From Actinophytocola sp050699935 (GTDB taxonomy: Bacteria; Actinomycetota; Actinomycetes; Mycobacteriales; Pseudonocardiaceae), in NCBI RefSeq assembly GCF_050699935.1, contig NZ_JBOHGB010000024.1:1-64000 (forward strand): a DNA stretch of 64,000 bases, in the 5' to 3' direction. This document shows positions 31,101 to 40,538 of the stretch, piece after piece. The notes under the pieces were generated by a model that was given only the letters and a program-made list of their open reading frames with translations, had not been told where the DNA came from and searched no databases. A program made the position numbers and the translations under genes. Each line of letters opens with the position of its first letter. Position 1 is the first letter of the stretch.

Positions 31101-33371
31101 CTGCCGGTCGACCTCGGTGCTCGTCGAGAAGGCCGGGGAACAGCGGAGGTGATTGAACGTGGTCAGGGTGACCACCGCCGTGGCCAGCACGGTCACCACG
31201 ACGGTCACGGCCACGATGCGGCGGCGCCGGGTCGCCGCGACGGGGACGGCCGAGGTGCTCGACGGGCCGTCCGCGGGCAGGGCCAGCCGCTGCTGCAGCC
31301 GGACGTGCCGGAACTGGTAGGTGCCACCGGACCGACGTAGTAGACCCCGGTCCCGGGCATCGGTGAGGAAGCCGAGCAGTCGCCACGGCAGCCGTCCAGT
31401 GATCGCCAGGACGGTGCGGGCCAGCACGAACCGCGGCCATGCCCGGGTCAGCAGTACCAGCAGCGCCACGCCGAGGAACGGCAGCACGACCAGCGTGCCG
31501 GCGACCTGTGCGGTGCCGTCGAGCTGGAGGCTTGCCTCGAGAGTCGGGAAGTGGGCCGTGCCGGTCGTGCCGGACCAGCCGGCGATCCCTTGGCCAAGCA
31601 CCTCGCCGACGAGGTTGGCGGCGGCCAGCATCGGCCAGGTCGACACGGCGGTCACCGTCCCGGCGACGACGGCACCGACGATCGCCGCGCGCCGGTCCGG
31701 CCGCAGGAAATCCAGCGGCGTCGCTCGAGCCGACCGCTCGGGAATGGCGTCCAGCCAACGATGTGCGGCCACGGCGAAACCGACCACACAGAACGCGGCG
31801 ACACCCATGACGACCGTCCGGACGAAATCCACGATGACGGCGAATTCGATGTTCAGTGCGAGAATTCCCGCCAGCGCTGTGACGACGGGCACCGGAGTTC
31901 CGGGAATCAGGACGAACGCGGCGCCCGTGCGGAACCCGTGGCGCAGGCGGCATCCCGAGCCCTGCCACACGACACCCATCCGACCGGGTGTCCGCCCGGT
32001 CGAGCCGTACCAGACAGCGGTGGACAGCGAGGCCACGACGACACCCACGACCCCAGCCAGTCCGACGACGCTCTCCGCGCTCTCGAAGCCGGTCACGGCC
32101 GCGAGTCCGCCCACCAGCAGGACCATGCTCAGCCCGATCCCGATGCCCAGCATCGGCGTGATCCAGGGCGAGACCAGCCGGTCCGCCAGCCGCCACCAGG
32201 CGAGGTCCCGCTCGCGGTGGTCGTGCAGGTAGCGCGCGAGGTAGGCCAACCAGTCCCGGCCCTTGCCGGCCCACCGGCTCGCCGACCCCGGGCCGGGCGC
32301 GTAGGCCGCGTCGATCGCGCGATCCACGAGGTGGTCCTCGACGGCGTGGCGGCTCGGAAACCGGTTGGTGTCAAGCAACTCGGACGGATCACCACCGCCG
32401 CGATACGCCGTCACCGCCAGTGAGATCATCAGCGGGGTGGACAGTGCCGCGGCCACCGAGCCGTCCGGCGCGCGGCGCAACTCCTCGTGGACCGCCGTCC
32501 AGGAGGTGCTCGCCGGCCAGTCCGGCACCGCGTCGAGGTGATCGACGATTTCGGGGACCGCGATCGGCTCCACCCGTTGTACCGGCGCCCGCCGCAGCGT
32601 AGGTGAGCCGGCCTTGATCAGGTCTTCGTACTCGGCCGCCCGGCAGGTCACCACCACCGGGCGCTCCGCGCCGACCGCCGAGTTGATCCGGTGCACCGCG
32701 TGCCGCCGAGCCACCTCCGGTATCTCGTCCAGGCCGTCCAGCACGGGCAGCACGAGCCCGTGAGTCAGCAGCTTGCGAGGGATCTCGGCGTCACCGTTGT
32801 AGTACTCACCGGCCAGGGTGTGCACGATCCAGTCGTCGAGCGGATCGCGGACCGGATCCCACGAGGACGCGGACAGGAGCACCGGCACCGGCGAGGTCGG
32901 CGTCCGGCCGGCGATCAGGCCGAGGGTCAGCAGCATCGCCAGCACGGTCTTGCCGGAGCCCGGCTCGCCCAGCACGACCAGGCGGCCGGTACGGATATTC
33001 CGGTACTCACCGGCCAGCTGCCGAGTCGCCTCCTCGAGCGGGCCGTCCATCCGACCACTCGACCACGTCAGCGGCAACGTGTTCGGGTCACGCGGCTTGC
33101 GGGATCCGGTCTCGTCCAACCACTCCTCGCGGATGGTCCGCGCCAGGTCCGCCGCCAGCTCCTCGGCGCTCGACGATGGGCCCGCCGGCGGAGCCAGCCC
33201 CACCAGGCTCACCGCCAGCGCCGCCAACCCGACGAAGGCGCTGACGATGCTCGCCAACGCGTCGTTGGAGCCGGTGTCGCCACCGATCACCACGACCGCG
33301 ACGACCACGAACACCACGCCGATGAGCCCCGACAGCCCGGCATACAGGCGCCGCGGAGATCCCTTCCGCAT
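30999..33371 (-). CDS. Membrane-anchored NACHT-domain NTPase, C-terminus frame-shifted
   Basis: This 790-residue protein starts with two transmembrane helices (about 14-32 and 38-59), followed by a NACHT/STAND NTPase with Walker A GEPGSGKT (135-142) and Walker B LVLPVLDGLDEIPE (about 206-219). Several further transmembrane helices lie between about 420 and 660. STAND NTPases of this kind are signalling switches, some of them in antiphage defence; nothing here fixes the role. The ATG at 33371 is preferred; a GTG at 33395 is an alternative. The last about 35 residues (from DPVADLRDSARTAG) are out of frame with the family-like sequence that follows, so the protein is probably truncated. Confidence 0.8.
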   Translation of the reverse strand: MRKGSPRRLYAGLSGLIGVVFVVVAVVVIGGDTGSNDALASIVSAFVGLAALAVSLVGLAPPAGPSSSAEELAADLARTIREEWLDETGSRKPRDPNTLPLTWSSGRMDGPLEEATRQLAGEYRNIRTGRLVVLGEPGSGKTVLAMLLTLGLIAGRTPTSPVPVLLSASSWDPVRDPLDDWIVHTLAGEYYNGDAEIPRKLLTHGLVLPVLDGLDEIPEVARRHAVHRINSAVGAERPVVVTCRAAEYEDLIKAGSPTLRRAPVQRVEPIAVPEIVDHLDAVPDWPASTSWTAVHEELRRAPDGSVAAALSTPLMISLAVTAYRGGGDPSELLDTNRFPSRHAVEDHLVDRAIDAAYAPGPGSASRWAGKGRDWLAYLARYLHDHRERDLAWWRLADRLVSPWITPMLGIGIGLSMVLLVGGLAAVTGFESAESVVGLAGVVGVVVASLSTAVWYGSTGRTPGRMGVVWQGSGCRLRHGFRTGAAFVLIPGTPVPVVTALAGILALNIEFAVIVDFVRTVVMGVAAFCVVGFAVAAHRWLDAIPERSARATPLDFLRPDRRAAIVGAVVAGTVTAVSTWPMLAAANLVGEVLGQGIAGWSGTTGTAHFPTLEASLQLDGTAQVAGTLVVLPFLGVALLVLLTRAWPRFVLARTVLAITGRLPWRLLGFLTDARDRGLLRRSGGTYQFRHVRLQQRLALPADGPSSTSAVPVAATRRRRIVAVTVVVTVLATAVVTLTTFNHLRCSPAFSTSTEVDRQQADPVADLRDSARTAGEHAAGPAGLGAAGQQRR

Positions 33372-33645
33372 AACCCGAGCGTCCCCAGCCCACACCGATC
33401 ACCCCAGCAAGCGGCCAAGCATGACGACCATCCGACCACACCATCGGGAGGACCCCGGGTCGGGCAGCCGAATCGAGGAGACCGAGAAAACGAGCATCCG
33501 CGACTATTGTTCGGTTTCGCGCGGAAATTGCGGCGCGAAAGGCGAAAGGCGAACGCCGAGGCTCGCCATCACCCGCCGGGTCGCACCGGACGGCACGACC
33601 GCGACGTGAGTGCCCGTGCGAGTTCGGTGGCCAGGGCTTCCAGAA

Positions 33646-35190
33646 CTAAAGAGAGTCGGCCATCGCGAGTGTGCGAAGTGCGCGCTTGTCGACCTTGCCG
33701 ATGAACGTCTCCGGGATCGCGTCCAGGACCTGTATCCGCTGCGGCACCTTGTAGTGCGCGAGCAGCTCCGCGCAGTGCGCGAGCAGTCGCTCCGGCGTCG
33801 TGTCGTCGGTGAGAACCACGAAGGCGACGATCGCCTCCTCCCTGACCTCGTCGGGCACACCGACGACCGAGCACTCGCGCACCGCGGGATGGTCCATGAG
33901 GACGCGCTCCACTTCGGCCGGCGCGACGTTGTAGCCGGACCGCTTGATCATGTCGTTGATGCGCTGGACGAAGGTGAGGCGGCCGTCGGCACTCATCCGA
34001 CCCAGGTCGCCCGTCTCCAGCCAGCCGTCCGTGACCGAGCGGGGCCGGGCGAGCCCGTCGTCGAGGTAGCCCAGCCACAGCCCGTACCGGGACTGCGGGC
34101 GGCAGTGGATCTGGCCCAGCTCGCCGGGCGGCACCGGGTTCCCGTCGATGTCGCGAAGCTCGACCTCGGTGCCGGGGACCGGAAAGCCGGCCGTCGCCGT
34201 CCACGCGGCGTCGACGGGCGCGCACGTGACGACCCCGGCCTCGGTGAGGCCGTAGAGCTCGACGAGCCGGATGCCGAAGCGGGACTCGAACTCCTGCCGG
34301 CGCTCCAGGTCCAGCTCCAGCGCGAAGTGCGCGCGGTAGGCCGGGTGGTCGGCGTCGCGCGGCGACGGGGGTGTGGCGAGGAGGAACTTGACGTGCGTGG
34401 CGTTCAGCGCGGTGATCGTGACGCGGTGCTCCGCCAGCTCGCGGACGAAGGTGCTCGCCGAGAACTTCGGGCGCAGAACCAGGGTCGCCCCGACCAGTAC
34501 CGGCGAGCCGAACAGCGCGATCCCGCCGTTGGAGTGGTAGAGGGGGAAGTAGTGGAGCAACCGGTCGTCCCGGTGGTACCGCAGGGCGTTCGACCAGTTG
34601 AGCGAGAACAGCAGCAGGTTCCCGTGGGAGAGCATGACGCCCTTCGGGCGCGCGGTGGTGCCCGAGGTGTAGGTGATCATCGCCAGGTCGTCCGGGGTCG
34701 GCGCCGGGAGGTCGGCGGCGACGGGCGCTTCCCGCATCGCGACGTTCAGCTCGGCCGACCCGATGGTCATGCCGAACCGTTCGACCAACCGCGTCGCCGC
34801 GACGCCGGGCACCGCGGCCCGCAGTCCGGTGGCGAGCTCGGCCCGTTCGGTGTCGGAGACGAGGAGCACACAACCCGAGTGGGTCAGCTGGTAGGTGATC
34901 TCGTCGACCGAGTTGCTCGTGTTCACCGGGACCACGACCGCACCGGCGAGCGTGATCCCGTACCACATGACGAAGAACTCGGGTGAGTGGTCGACGAGGA
35001 CGGCGACGCGGTCCCCGGCCCGGATCCCGTTGTCTCGCAGGTAGCCCGCGACCCGCCGGCTGGCCGTGGCGACCTCGGCGTAGCTCGCCACGCCGCCGAG
35101 GTACTCCAACATCGGCTTGTCCCCGATGGCGGCCGCGTTGTCCAGGAGGGCACCGGGCAGCGTCCGGCCTCCCACGGTATCGATGATCAC
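33646..35190 (-). CDS. Acyl-CoA/carboxylate ligase (ANL superfamily)
   Basis: This 514-residue AMP-forming ligase shows the ANL core motifs: ITYTSGTTARPKGVMLSHG (phosphate loop, about 168-186), YGLTEAG, TGDLGR, the hinge region KRSGYNVAPAEVE and the C-terminal catalytic lysine in ETFIGKVDKRAL. It would activate a carboxylic acid as its CoA thioester. The start is GTG at 35190, with AGGGAGA before it and a GTGA overlap with the hydrolase stop. It is the last gene of the minus-strand Liv operon (43325 down to 33646). Confidence 0.92.
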   Translation of the reverse strand: MIIDTVGGRTLPGALLDNAAAIGDKPMLEYLGGVASYAEVATASRRVAGYLRDNGIRAGDRVAVLVDHSPEFFVMWYGITLAGAVVVPVNTSNSVDEITYQLTHSGCVLLVSDTERAELATGLRAAVPGVAATRLVERFGMTIGSAELNVAMREAPVAADLPAPTPDDLAMITYTSGTTARPKGVMLSHGNLLLFSLNWSNALRYHRDDRLLHYFPLYHSNGGIALFGSPVLVGATLVLRPKFSASTFVRELAEHRVTITALNATHVKFLLATPPSPRDADHPAYRAHFALELDLERRQEFESRFGIRLVELYGLTEAGVVTCAPVDAAWTATAGFPVPGTEVELRDIDGNPVPPGELGQIHCRPQSRYGLWLGYLDDGLARPRSVTDGWLETGDLGRMSADGRLTFVQRINDMIKRSGYNVAPAEVERVLMDHPAVRECSVVGVPDEVREEAIVAFVVLTDDTTPERLLAHCAELLAHYKVPQRIQVLDAIPETFIGKVDKRALRTLAMADSL

Positions 35191-36218
35191 GCGTTTCTCC
35201 CTTCGCCGTGGGGACGGTTGAGGTAGGTCTGCGGCATCGCGACCTCGTCGAGGAAGTCCACGAGGAGCCGCGCCACCGCGACCGGGGCGTCGCGCTGCAC
35301 GCTGTGCCCGGCGCCCTCGACGGTGACGGCGCGAGCGGGGACGGTGAGCAGCCCCGTCAGCCGGGCCGGCTCGTCGGGATCGAGCACGTCGCTGTCGGCG
35401 CCCACGACGAGCAGCAGCGGGCAGCGCAGGCGCGGCAACGACTCCTCGATCATCGCCGCGTCGTCGAGCATCGCGTCGAGCTCCGCCATGGTCCGGTGCC
35501 GGCGGTCGTAGCGCCAGGTGAGCCGGCCGGTGGCGAGTCGCATCAGGTTGAGGGCGACGTGCGTGCGCAGGGACTCGGTGCGGTGGACGGGCGGTGCCGT
35601 GGCGGGCGGTGCGGTGGTGCCGGACGACTCGCCGGGCACCCGCCCGCCGCGGTGGGCGCGGACGTACTCGACCGCGTCGTCGACCGAGTCGAACTCGTCG
35701 CGCCCCGCGATGAAGCCGCGGATCTGCCGGGCGCTTCGCAGCCGCACGCGCGTGCTGACGTCGACGAGCACGATCCCACGTGCCTCGCCCGGACCCGAGG
35801 TCGCGATCCGCAGGCTGACGAAGCCACCGAGGGACATGCCCACGAGCACGTACGACCGGATCCCGAGGAGCGCGAGGGCCTCGCGGACGTCGTCGGCGTG
35901 GTCCGGCAGGCCGTAGTCCAGCTGCGGCGACCACTCGCTGGCGCCGTGCCCGCGGAGGTCGATCGCGACGACGTGGTGGTCGGCGGAAACCAGCATCGCC
36001 ACGGCATCCCAGGTGTGGACGTTCAGCCCACCCCCGTGCAGGAGCACCAGTGCGGGCCGGGACGTCGGCTCACCCCATTCGAGATAACGCAGGCGCACCC
36101 GGCCGACGAGCGCCTGCCCCTCGGCCGGCGTGCGCGGGGCGCACCCCAGGGAGGTGGACAGGTCGCGGTAGTAGCGCACCACCTCGGCCGCGCTGAGTAC
36201 GCCGTCGCCGCGGATCAT
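35187..36218 (-). CDS. Alpha/beta-hydrolase
   Basis: This 343-residue hydrolase has the oxyanion HGG motif (LVLLHGGGLNVHTWD, about 58-72), the nucleophile elbow GMSLGG (Ser near 129), an acid residue in VVGADSDVLDP and the catalytic histidine in EGAGHSVQRDAP. It probably hydrolyses an ester, lactone, thioester or C-C bond of a pathway intermediate. It overlaps the LivF gene by four bases upstream and the ligase by four bases downstream, so it is firmly inside the operon. Confidence 0.9.
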   Translation of the reverse strand: MIRGDGVLSAAEVVRYYRDLSTSLGCAPRTPAEGQALVGRVRLRYLEWGEPTSRPALVLLHGGGLNVHTWDAVAMLVSADHHVVAIDLRGHGASEWSPQLDYGLPDHADDVREALALLGIRSYVLVGMSLGGFVSLRIATSGPGEARGIVLVDVSTRVRLRSARQIRGFIAGRDEFDSVDDAVEYVRAHRGGRVPGESSGTTAPPATAPPVHRTESLRTHVALNLMRLATGRLTWRYDRRHRTMAELDAMLDDAAMIEESLPRLRCPLLLVVGADSDVLDPDEPARLTGLLTVPARAVTVEGAGHSVQRDAPVAVARLLVDFLDEVAMPQTYLNRPHGEGRNA

Positions 36219-36922
36219 TCGAAGTAGACCTTGGCGAGGTAGCCGGAGTCGAGCAGCCGGCCGGGTTCGATCTCGGCCTCGTTCGCACCCTGCTTGATGA
36301 CCACGACCCGGTCGGCCGCACGGCTGGCCAGGCCGAGGTTCTGCTCGACGACGACGATGCCGATGGTGCTCTGCGCGCGGAGCTCGCGAAGGAAGCCCTC
36401 CACCTCCTCGACCATCATCGGGGCCAGGCCGATCGAGGGCTCGTCCAGCAGCAGGATCTTCGGCCGCGACATCAGGCCGCGCACGACCGTCACGATCTGC
36501 TGCTGGCCGCCGCTCAGCTCGTCCGCCTGCTTGTGGATCTTCTCGCGCAGCAACGGAAAGACGTCCAGCCAGCGCGCGAGGTCCGCCTCCACGGCCCTGC
36601 GGTTCTTCCGTCGGGTGTACGCGCCGAGCATCAGGTTGTCCCGCACGCTCATCGGACCGAACAGACGCCGTCCCTGGGGCACCAGCGTGATGCCCATCCG
36701 CACCCGCGCCCAGACTCCGGTGGACGTGATGTCCCGACCGTCCATCGTCATCGTGCCGGCGAAGGGCTTGGCCAGCCCGGCAAGGGTCCGCAGGAACGTG
36801 CTCTTGCCGGACCCGTTCGGCCCCACGATGCCGACGACTTCTCCACTGTGGACGGAGAAGTCGACGCCACGGAGAACGTGGACGTGTCCGAACGCGACCT
36901 GGACACCACGTGACGCCAGCAT
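36215..36922 (-). CDS. Branched-chain amino acid-type ABC transporter ATPase (LivF-like)
   Basis: This 235-residue ATPase has Walker A GPNGSGKST (about 34-42), the LivF-type Q-loop region LVPQGRRLFGPMSVRDNL, signature LSGGQQQ and Walker B ILLLDEPSIGLAP. It is the second nucleotide-binding subunit of the importer encoded by the surrounding genes. Liv-type importers in catabolic islands commonly carry aromatic or aliphatic acids rather than amino acids (family knowledge). Confidence 0.93.
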   Translation of the reverse strand: MLASRGVQVAFGHVHVLRGVDFSVHSGEVVGIVGPNGSGKSTFLRTLAGLAKPFAGTMTMDGRDITSTGVWARVRMGITLVPQGRRLFGPMSVRDNLMLGAYTRRKNRRAVEADLARWLDVFPLLREKIHKQADELSGGQQQIVTVVRGLMSRPKILLLDEPSIGLAPMMVEEVEGFLRELRAQSTIGIVVVEQNLGLASRAADRVVVIKQGANEAEIEPGRLLDSGYLAKVYFE

Positions 36923-36923
36923 C

Positions 36924-38810
36924 TCAGCCTCCGAAGTACGCGAGTCGAACCGGCTCGGACGCGAGGACGCCGTCCACCGGGCCCTCGTAGATCAGCTCGC
37001 CGCGATCGAGGGCGATGACGCGGTCGCACAACGGAAGCAGGTAGCCCATGTCGTGGTCGACCACGCACATCGCGATGCCGCTGCGGCGGATCGCGGAGAG
37101 CAGGTCGATGACCCGCTGCGCGCCGCTCGGGCTCAGGCCGGCGAAGGGCTCGTCGATGAGGATGAGCGCGGGCCGCTGCGCGAGCGCGATCGCGATGCCG
37201 AGCAGGCGGGTCTCGCCCCACGACAGGTCGCGCGCCCGGGTGTCCAGCTTGTGGTCGAGCGACACGAGACGGGCGAGGTCGGCGATCCACGCCGAGGCCG
37301 CGCCCGGTACGGCGGACGGCGTGGCCTCGACCGCCACGATCATGGACTCCCGAACCGTCAGCGCCGGGAAGACGGTGCGCTCCTGGAAGGTCCGGCCCAC
37401 GCCGGTTCGGCTGCGCGTCGAGGGTGGCGTGGTGGTGACGTCCCGGCCGAGCACGACCACCCGGCCGCCATCCGCCCGCACCCGCCCGGCCAACGCGTTC
37501 AGCAGCGTCGACTTGCCGGACCCGTTCGGCCCGATGAGGCCGAGCACCTCGCCTGCCCGCAGGTGCAGGTCCACGCCGGTGAGCGCCTGGATCCCGCGGA
37601 AGTGCTTCGCGAGACCGGTGGCGCTCAGCACCGGCTCCCCCTCCGGCGGCTCGCCGCTCACGTGCGGCACCGACGGGTCGCCCGGCGCACCGGCCGGCGG
37701 CGCCTCGGCCGGCTCGGCCGGCTCGCGAGCGGTCGCCCGCCGCCTGCCCAGCCCGAACGCCGCACGCAGGAGCATGTGGACCGTCGGCACGATGCCCGTC
37801 GGCATGAGGAGCACGATCAGGATGACGATCGCACCGCGCACCATCTCGCTGACCAACGGCTCCAGGTTCAGAATCTCCGGCAGGTAGACGATGATGAACG
37901 CGCCCGCGATGGGGCCGTAGATCGACCGGCTCCCACCGAGAAGCACCATGACCACGAACAGCAGGGCCGGCGTCGCACCGATGGTCTCGGGTGCGACGAA
38001 GGCCTGGTTGTACGCCCACAGGACACCCGCGGCGGCGGCGATCGCGCCCGAGATCACGAACGCCTTGAGCCGGAGGTCGGGCACGCGGATGCCGATGGAC
38101 TCCGTGAGGTGCGGGTTCTCCCGGACGGCCGCGAGCCGGCGGCCGAACCGGCCGTGCGTCATGGCGTAGCTGATCACCGTCGCCACGGTCAGCACGCCGA
38201 GCGACAGGTAGTACCACTCCGCCTGGGTGTCGATGTCGAGCGGCCCGAACCGGAAGGCCGGCTCGAAGATCGAGACCCCGATGGAGCCGTTCGTGACACC
38301 GGTCCACGCCTCGGCGACCACCTGCGTCAGCACGGTGAACGCGAACCCCACGATCACGAAGTAGTGCCCGTGCAGCCGCAGCAGCGGCCGGCCCACCAGC
38401 ACCGCGGCGACCGCGCCGGCGGCGAGCCCGGCCACCAGCGACGCCCAGACGCTCCACTGGGCCCGCGCCGCGAGCAGCACGCCGGTGTACACCCCGATGC
38501 CCCAGAGCCCGCCGTGGGCGATGGAGAGCATGCCCACCTGGCCGTAGAGGACCCCGACGGCCTGCGCCACGACCGCGTACATGAGGGCGATCGTGACCAG
38601 GTAGTAGTCCTGGTAGCCCGGCGCGAACAGCGGCAGCGTCACGCCGGCGGCCAGCAGCACGAGGCCGGGCAGCGGCCGGTCGTGCGAGACCCCGTCCGTG
38701 AGCCGCTCGACCGCGGCACGCCAGCGGAGGTAGCGACCGGCGGCGGTGCGCAGCGGGGAGGCCGCCGGGGGCGACGAGGGACCGGGGCCGATCGCTGTCA
38801 CGTCAGTCAA
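36924..38810 (-). CDS. Fused Liv-type permease-ATPase (LivM-LivG)
   Basis: This 628-residue protein joins a LivM-like permease (about residues 1-345, eight to ten transmembrane helices, with VGVLYGQVGMLSIAHGGLWG and LLGGSRSIYGPIAGAF) to a LivG-like ATPase (about 395-628, Walker A GPNGSGKST, RTGVGRTFQERTVFPALTV, the signature-like DLSWGETRLLGIA and Walker B LILIDEPFAGLSP). A Pro/Ala/Glu-rich linker connects the two. LivMG fusions occur in other actinobacteria and proteobacteria. The start overlaps the LivH gene by eight bases. Together with LivH, LivF and the binding protein at 42141 it forms a complete importer. Confidence 0.93.
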   Translation of the reverse strand: MTDVTAIGPGPSSPPAASPLRTAAGRYLRWRAAVERLTDGVSHDRPLPGLVLLAAGVTLPLFAPGYQDYYLVTIALMYAVVAQAVGVLYGQVGMLSIAHGGLWGIGVYTGVLLAARAQWSVWASLVAGLAAGAVAAVLVGRPLLRLHGHYFVIVGFAFTVLTQVVAEAWTGVTNGSIGVSIFEPAFRFGPLDIDTQAEWYYLSLGVLTVATVISYAMTHGRFGRRLAAVRENPHLTESIGIRVPDLRLKAFVISGAIAAAAGVLWAYNQAFVAPETIGATPALLFVVMVLLGGSRSIYGPIAGAFIIVYLPEILNLEPLVSEMVRGAIVILIVLLMPTGIVPTVHMLLRAAFGLGRRRATAREPAEPAEAPPAGAPGDPSVPHVSGEPPEGEPVLSATGLAKHFRGIQALTGVDLHLRAGEVLGLIGPNGSGKSTLLNALAGRVRADGGRVVVLGRDVTTTPPSTRSRTGVGRTFQERTVFPALTVRESMIVAVEATPSAVPGAASAWIADLARLVSLDHKLDTRARDLSWGETRLLGIAIALAQRPALILIDEPFAGLSPSGAQRVIDLLSAIRRSGIAMCVVDHDMGYLLPLCDRVIALDRGELIYEGPVDGVLASEPVRLAYFGG

Positions 38811-39678
38811 CGCCAGCCTCCACCCCTCGGAACAGACCCATCGGCCGCACGAGCATCATGACGATGAGGACGCCGAACACGAGCGCGTCCACCCAGGCGC
38901 CGAGCCCCGCGGTCTGGGCCGCGGCCTCGCCGAGCCCGAACACCACCGCGACGACGAGCGAGCCGGTGATGTTGCCCAGACCGCCGACGAGCGCGATCGT
39001 GAAGCCCTTGACGATGATCTCCAGGCCGTAGAACGGCGTGACCGTCGAGATCGACGCGACGAGCGCACCGGCCGCCCCCGCGAGCACCCCACCGACGACG
39101 AAGGTCCCGGTGATGATGCGGGTGACCGGCGCGCCCATCAGCGCGAGTGCCTCGCGGTCGACGGACGTCGCGCGCACGGCGAGGCCCGTCCAACTGCGGC
39201 TCAGGAGCAGGTAGAGCGCGATGATCAGCACGGCGGCCAGCACCACGACGGTGAGCCGCTGGGCGCTGACCTGGGCGCCGCCGACGTCGAAGACGTCCTT
39301 CCACACCGGCTCGATCCCGCGCGGGCCGCTGCCCCAGATGGACTGGATCGCGTTCTGGAGCAGGATCACCAGCCCCATCGAGATGAGGAACCCGTTCACC
39401 GGGCGGTTCAGCGTGAACCGGAACAGACCGCGTTCCATCGCGAGGCTGACGACGCCGCCCGTCGCCATCGCCACCAGCAGGGCGCCGAGGAAGGGTAGCA
39501 GACCCACGCCGCCCCCCAGCTCCATGGCGACGTAGGCACTGAGCACGAGCACCTGCCCGTGGGCGAAGTTGACCAGCCTGGTGTGCCCGAACACCATCGT
39601 GATGCCGACCGCGACGAGCGCGTAGACCGACGTGAGCGACACGCCGTTGACGAAGACCTGGACGACGGTGCCGTTCAT
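38803..39678 (-). CDS. Branched-chain amino acid-type ABC permease (LivH-like)
   Basis: This 291-residue permease has the LivH signatures VYALVAVGITMVFGHTRLVN with FAHGQVLVLSAYV and GGLGNITGSLVVAVVFGLGE, with about eight helices. The ATG at 39678 is chosen because it overlaps the TGA of the oxidoreductase upstream (ATGA) and directly precedes the first helix; an in-frame start 13 codons earlier would lengthen the tail without family support. Confidence 0.93.
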   Translation of the reverse strand: MNGTVVQVFVNGVSLTSVYALVAVGITMVFGHTRLVNFAHGQVLVLSAYVAMELGGGVGLLPFLGALLVAMATGGVVSLAMERGLFRFTLNRPVNGFLISMGLVILLQNAIQSIWGSGPRGIEPVWKDVFDVGGAQVSAQRLTVVVLAAVLIIALYLLLSRSWTGLAVRATSVDREALALMGAPVTRIITGTFVVGGVLAGAAGALVASISTVTPFYGLEIIVKGFTIALVGGLGNITGSLVVAVVFGLGEAAAQTAGLGAWVDALVFGVLIVMMLVRPMGLFRGVEAGVD

Positions 39679-40538
39679 CGCGACCCGACCGGCTGGGATC
39701 GTGCGGGCTCCCCACACCGCGCCCGCACCAGCGCCGCGAGCCTCGCGACCCTGCGGAGGCGGCCCAGCCCGGCGTCTACGTCGGACCCGACGGCGGCCAG
39801 GACGACCACGAGGTCACAGCCAGCCGCCGCGTACGCCCTCAGCTGCCGCATGGTCGACTCCTCGTGCTCGGGCCGGGAGAGCCGCAGCCGGCACGCCACC
39901 GTGCGGGGCACCGCGGCCGGATCGCGCCCGAGGTCCGCCAGACGGCGGGTCAGCCGCTCGTTGCGGGCCCGGAACTCCGGTGGCGGCAGGCCGAGCGCGT
40001 GCCACCCGTCGCCCATGCGGGCGCACCGGTCCAGCGAGGCCTCGTCGTTCCCGGTCACCCAGAGCTCGGTCGCGAGGTTCTCGCGCAGCAGGCGGACCGC
40101 CTCGCCGAACCGGCGCTCCCGGTGCTCGAAGTCGACGCCGAGCGCGGCGAACTCCCCGCGGAGCCAGCCGAGGTCGACGGCCGTGATCAGGGGCGTCCCG
40201 AGGAGCCGCTCGACGGTGGCGAGCTGCGCGACGAGCAGTGCCGGGTCGCGCGGCGGGAGGAACAGCGGCCCCAGCCCCACCCGAGGCCCGGTGCCGAGCG
40301 CGGCGAGGAAGGCCGCGGTGCACACCGCCTCCAGAAACGACGTCTGCGGGAACAGCCCGTCGGCCGGTGGTGGTTCGCCGATCGCGTACGGGTAGCCGGA
40401 CGGCTCCGCGATGGACGCCGGCACGACCACGTGATCGCCCACCCAGACCGAGTGCAGCCCCAGGCCCGCGACGGCCAGCGCGACCCGGCGGAACTCGGCG
40501 CCGGGAAGGTTGCCGGGCAGGTGCGCGGCTACGTGCAC
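39675..40538 (-). CDS. LLM-class flavin-dependent oxidoreductase (F420-type)
   Basis: This 287-residue protein belongs to the luciferase-like monooxygenase fold. Landmarks are GLHSVWVGDHVVVPASI (about 27-43), LGPLFLPPRDPALLVAQLAT and DLGWLRGEFAALGVDF. Many actinobacterial members use cofactor F420 instead of FMN. The start is taken as GTG at 40538, just inside the 3' end of the DUF35 gene (10-base overlap). It is a distant paralogue of the enzyme at 52850-53752. Its position among CoA-pathway genes suggests an oxidation or reduction of a pathway intermediate. Confidence 0.85.
   Translation of the reverse strand: MHVAAHLPGNLPGAEFRRVALAVAGLGLHSVWVGDHVVVPASIAEPSGYPYAIGEPPPADGLFPQTSFLEAVCTAAFLAALGTGPRVGLGPLFLPPRDPALLVAQLATVERLLGTPLITAVDLGWLRGEFAALGVDFEHRERRFGEAVRLLRENLATELWVTGNDEASLDRCARMGDGWHALGLPPPEFRARNERLTRRLADLGRDPAAVPRTVACRLRLSRPEHEESTMRQLRAYAAAGCDLVVVLAAVGSDVDAGLGRLRRVARLAALVRARCGEPARSQPVGSR

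Noticed and set aside
33372..33645. A small gene in the gap before the NACHT gene
   Set aside because: Frames here are extensions of shadows from the ligase gene, and no ribosome site or family feature was seen.
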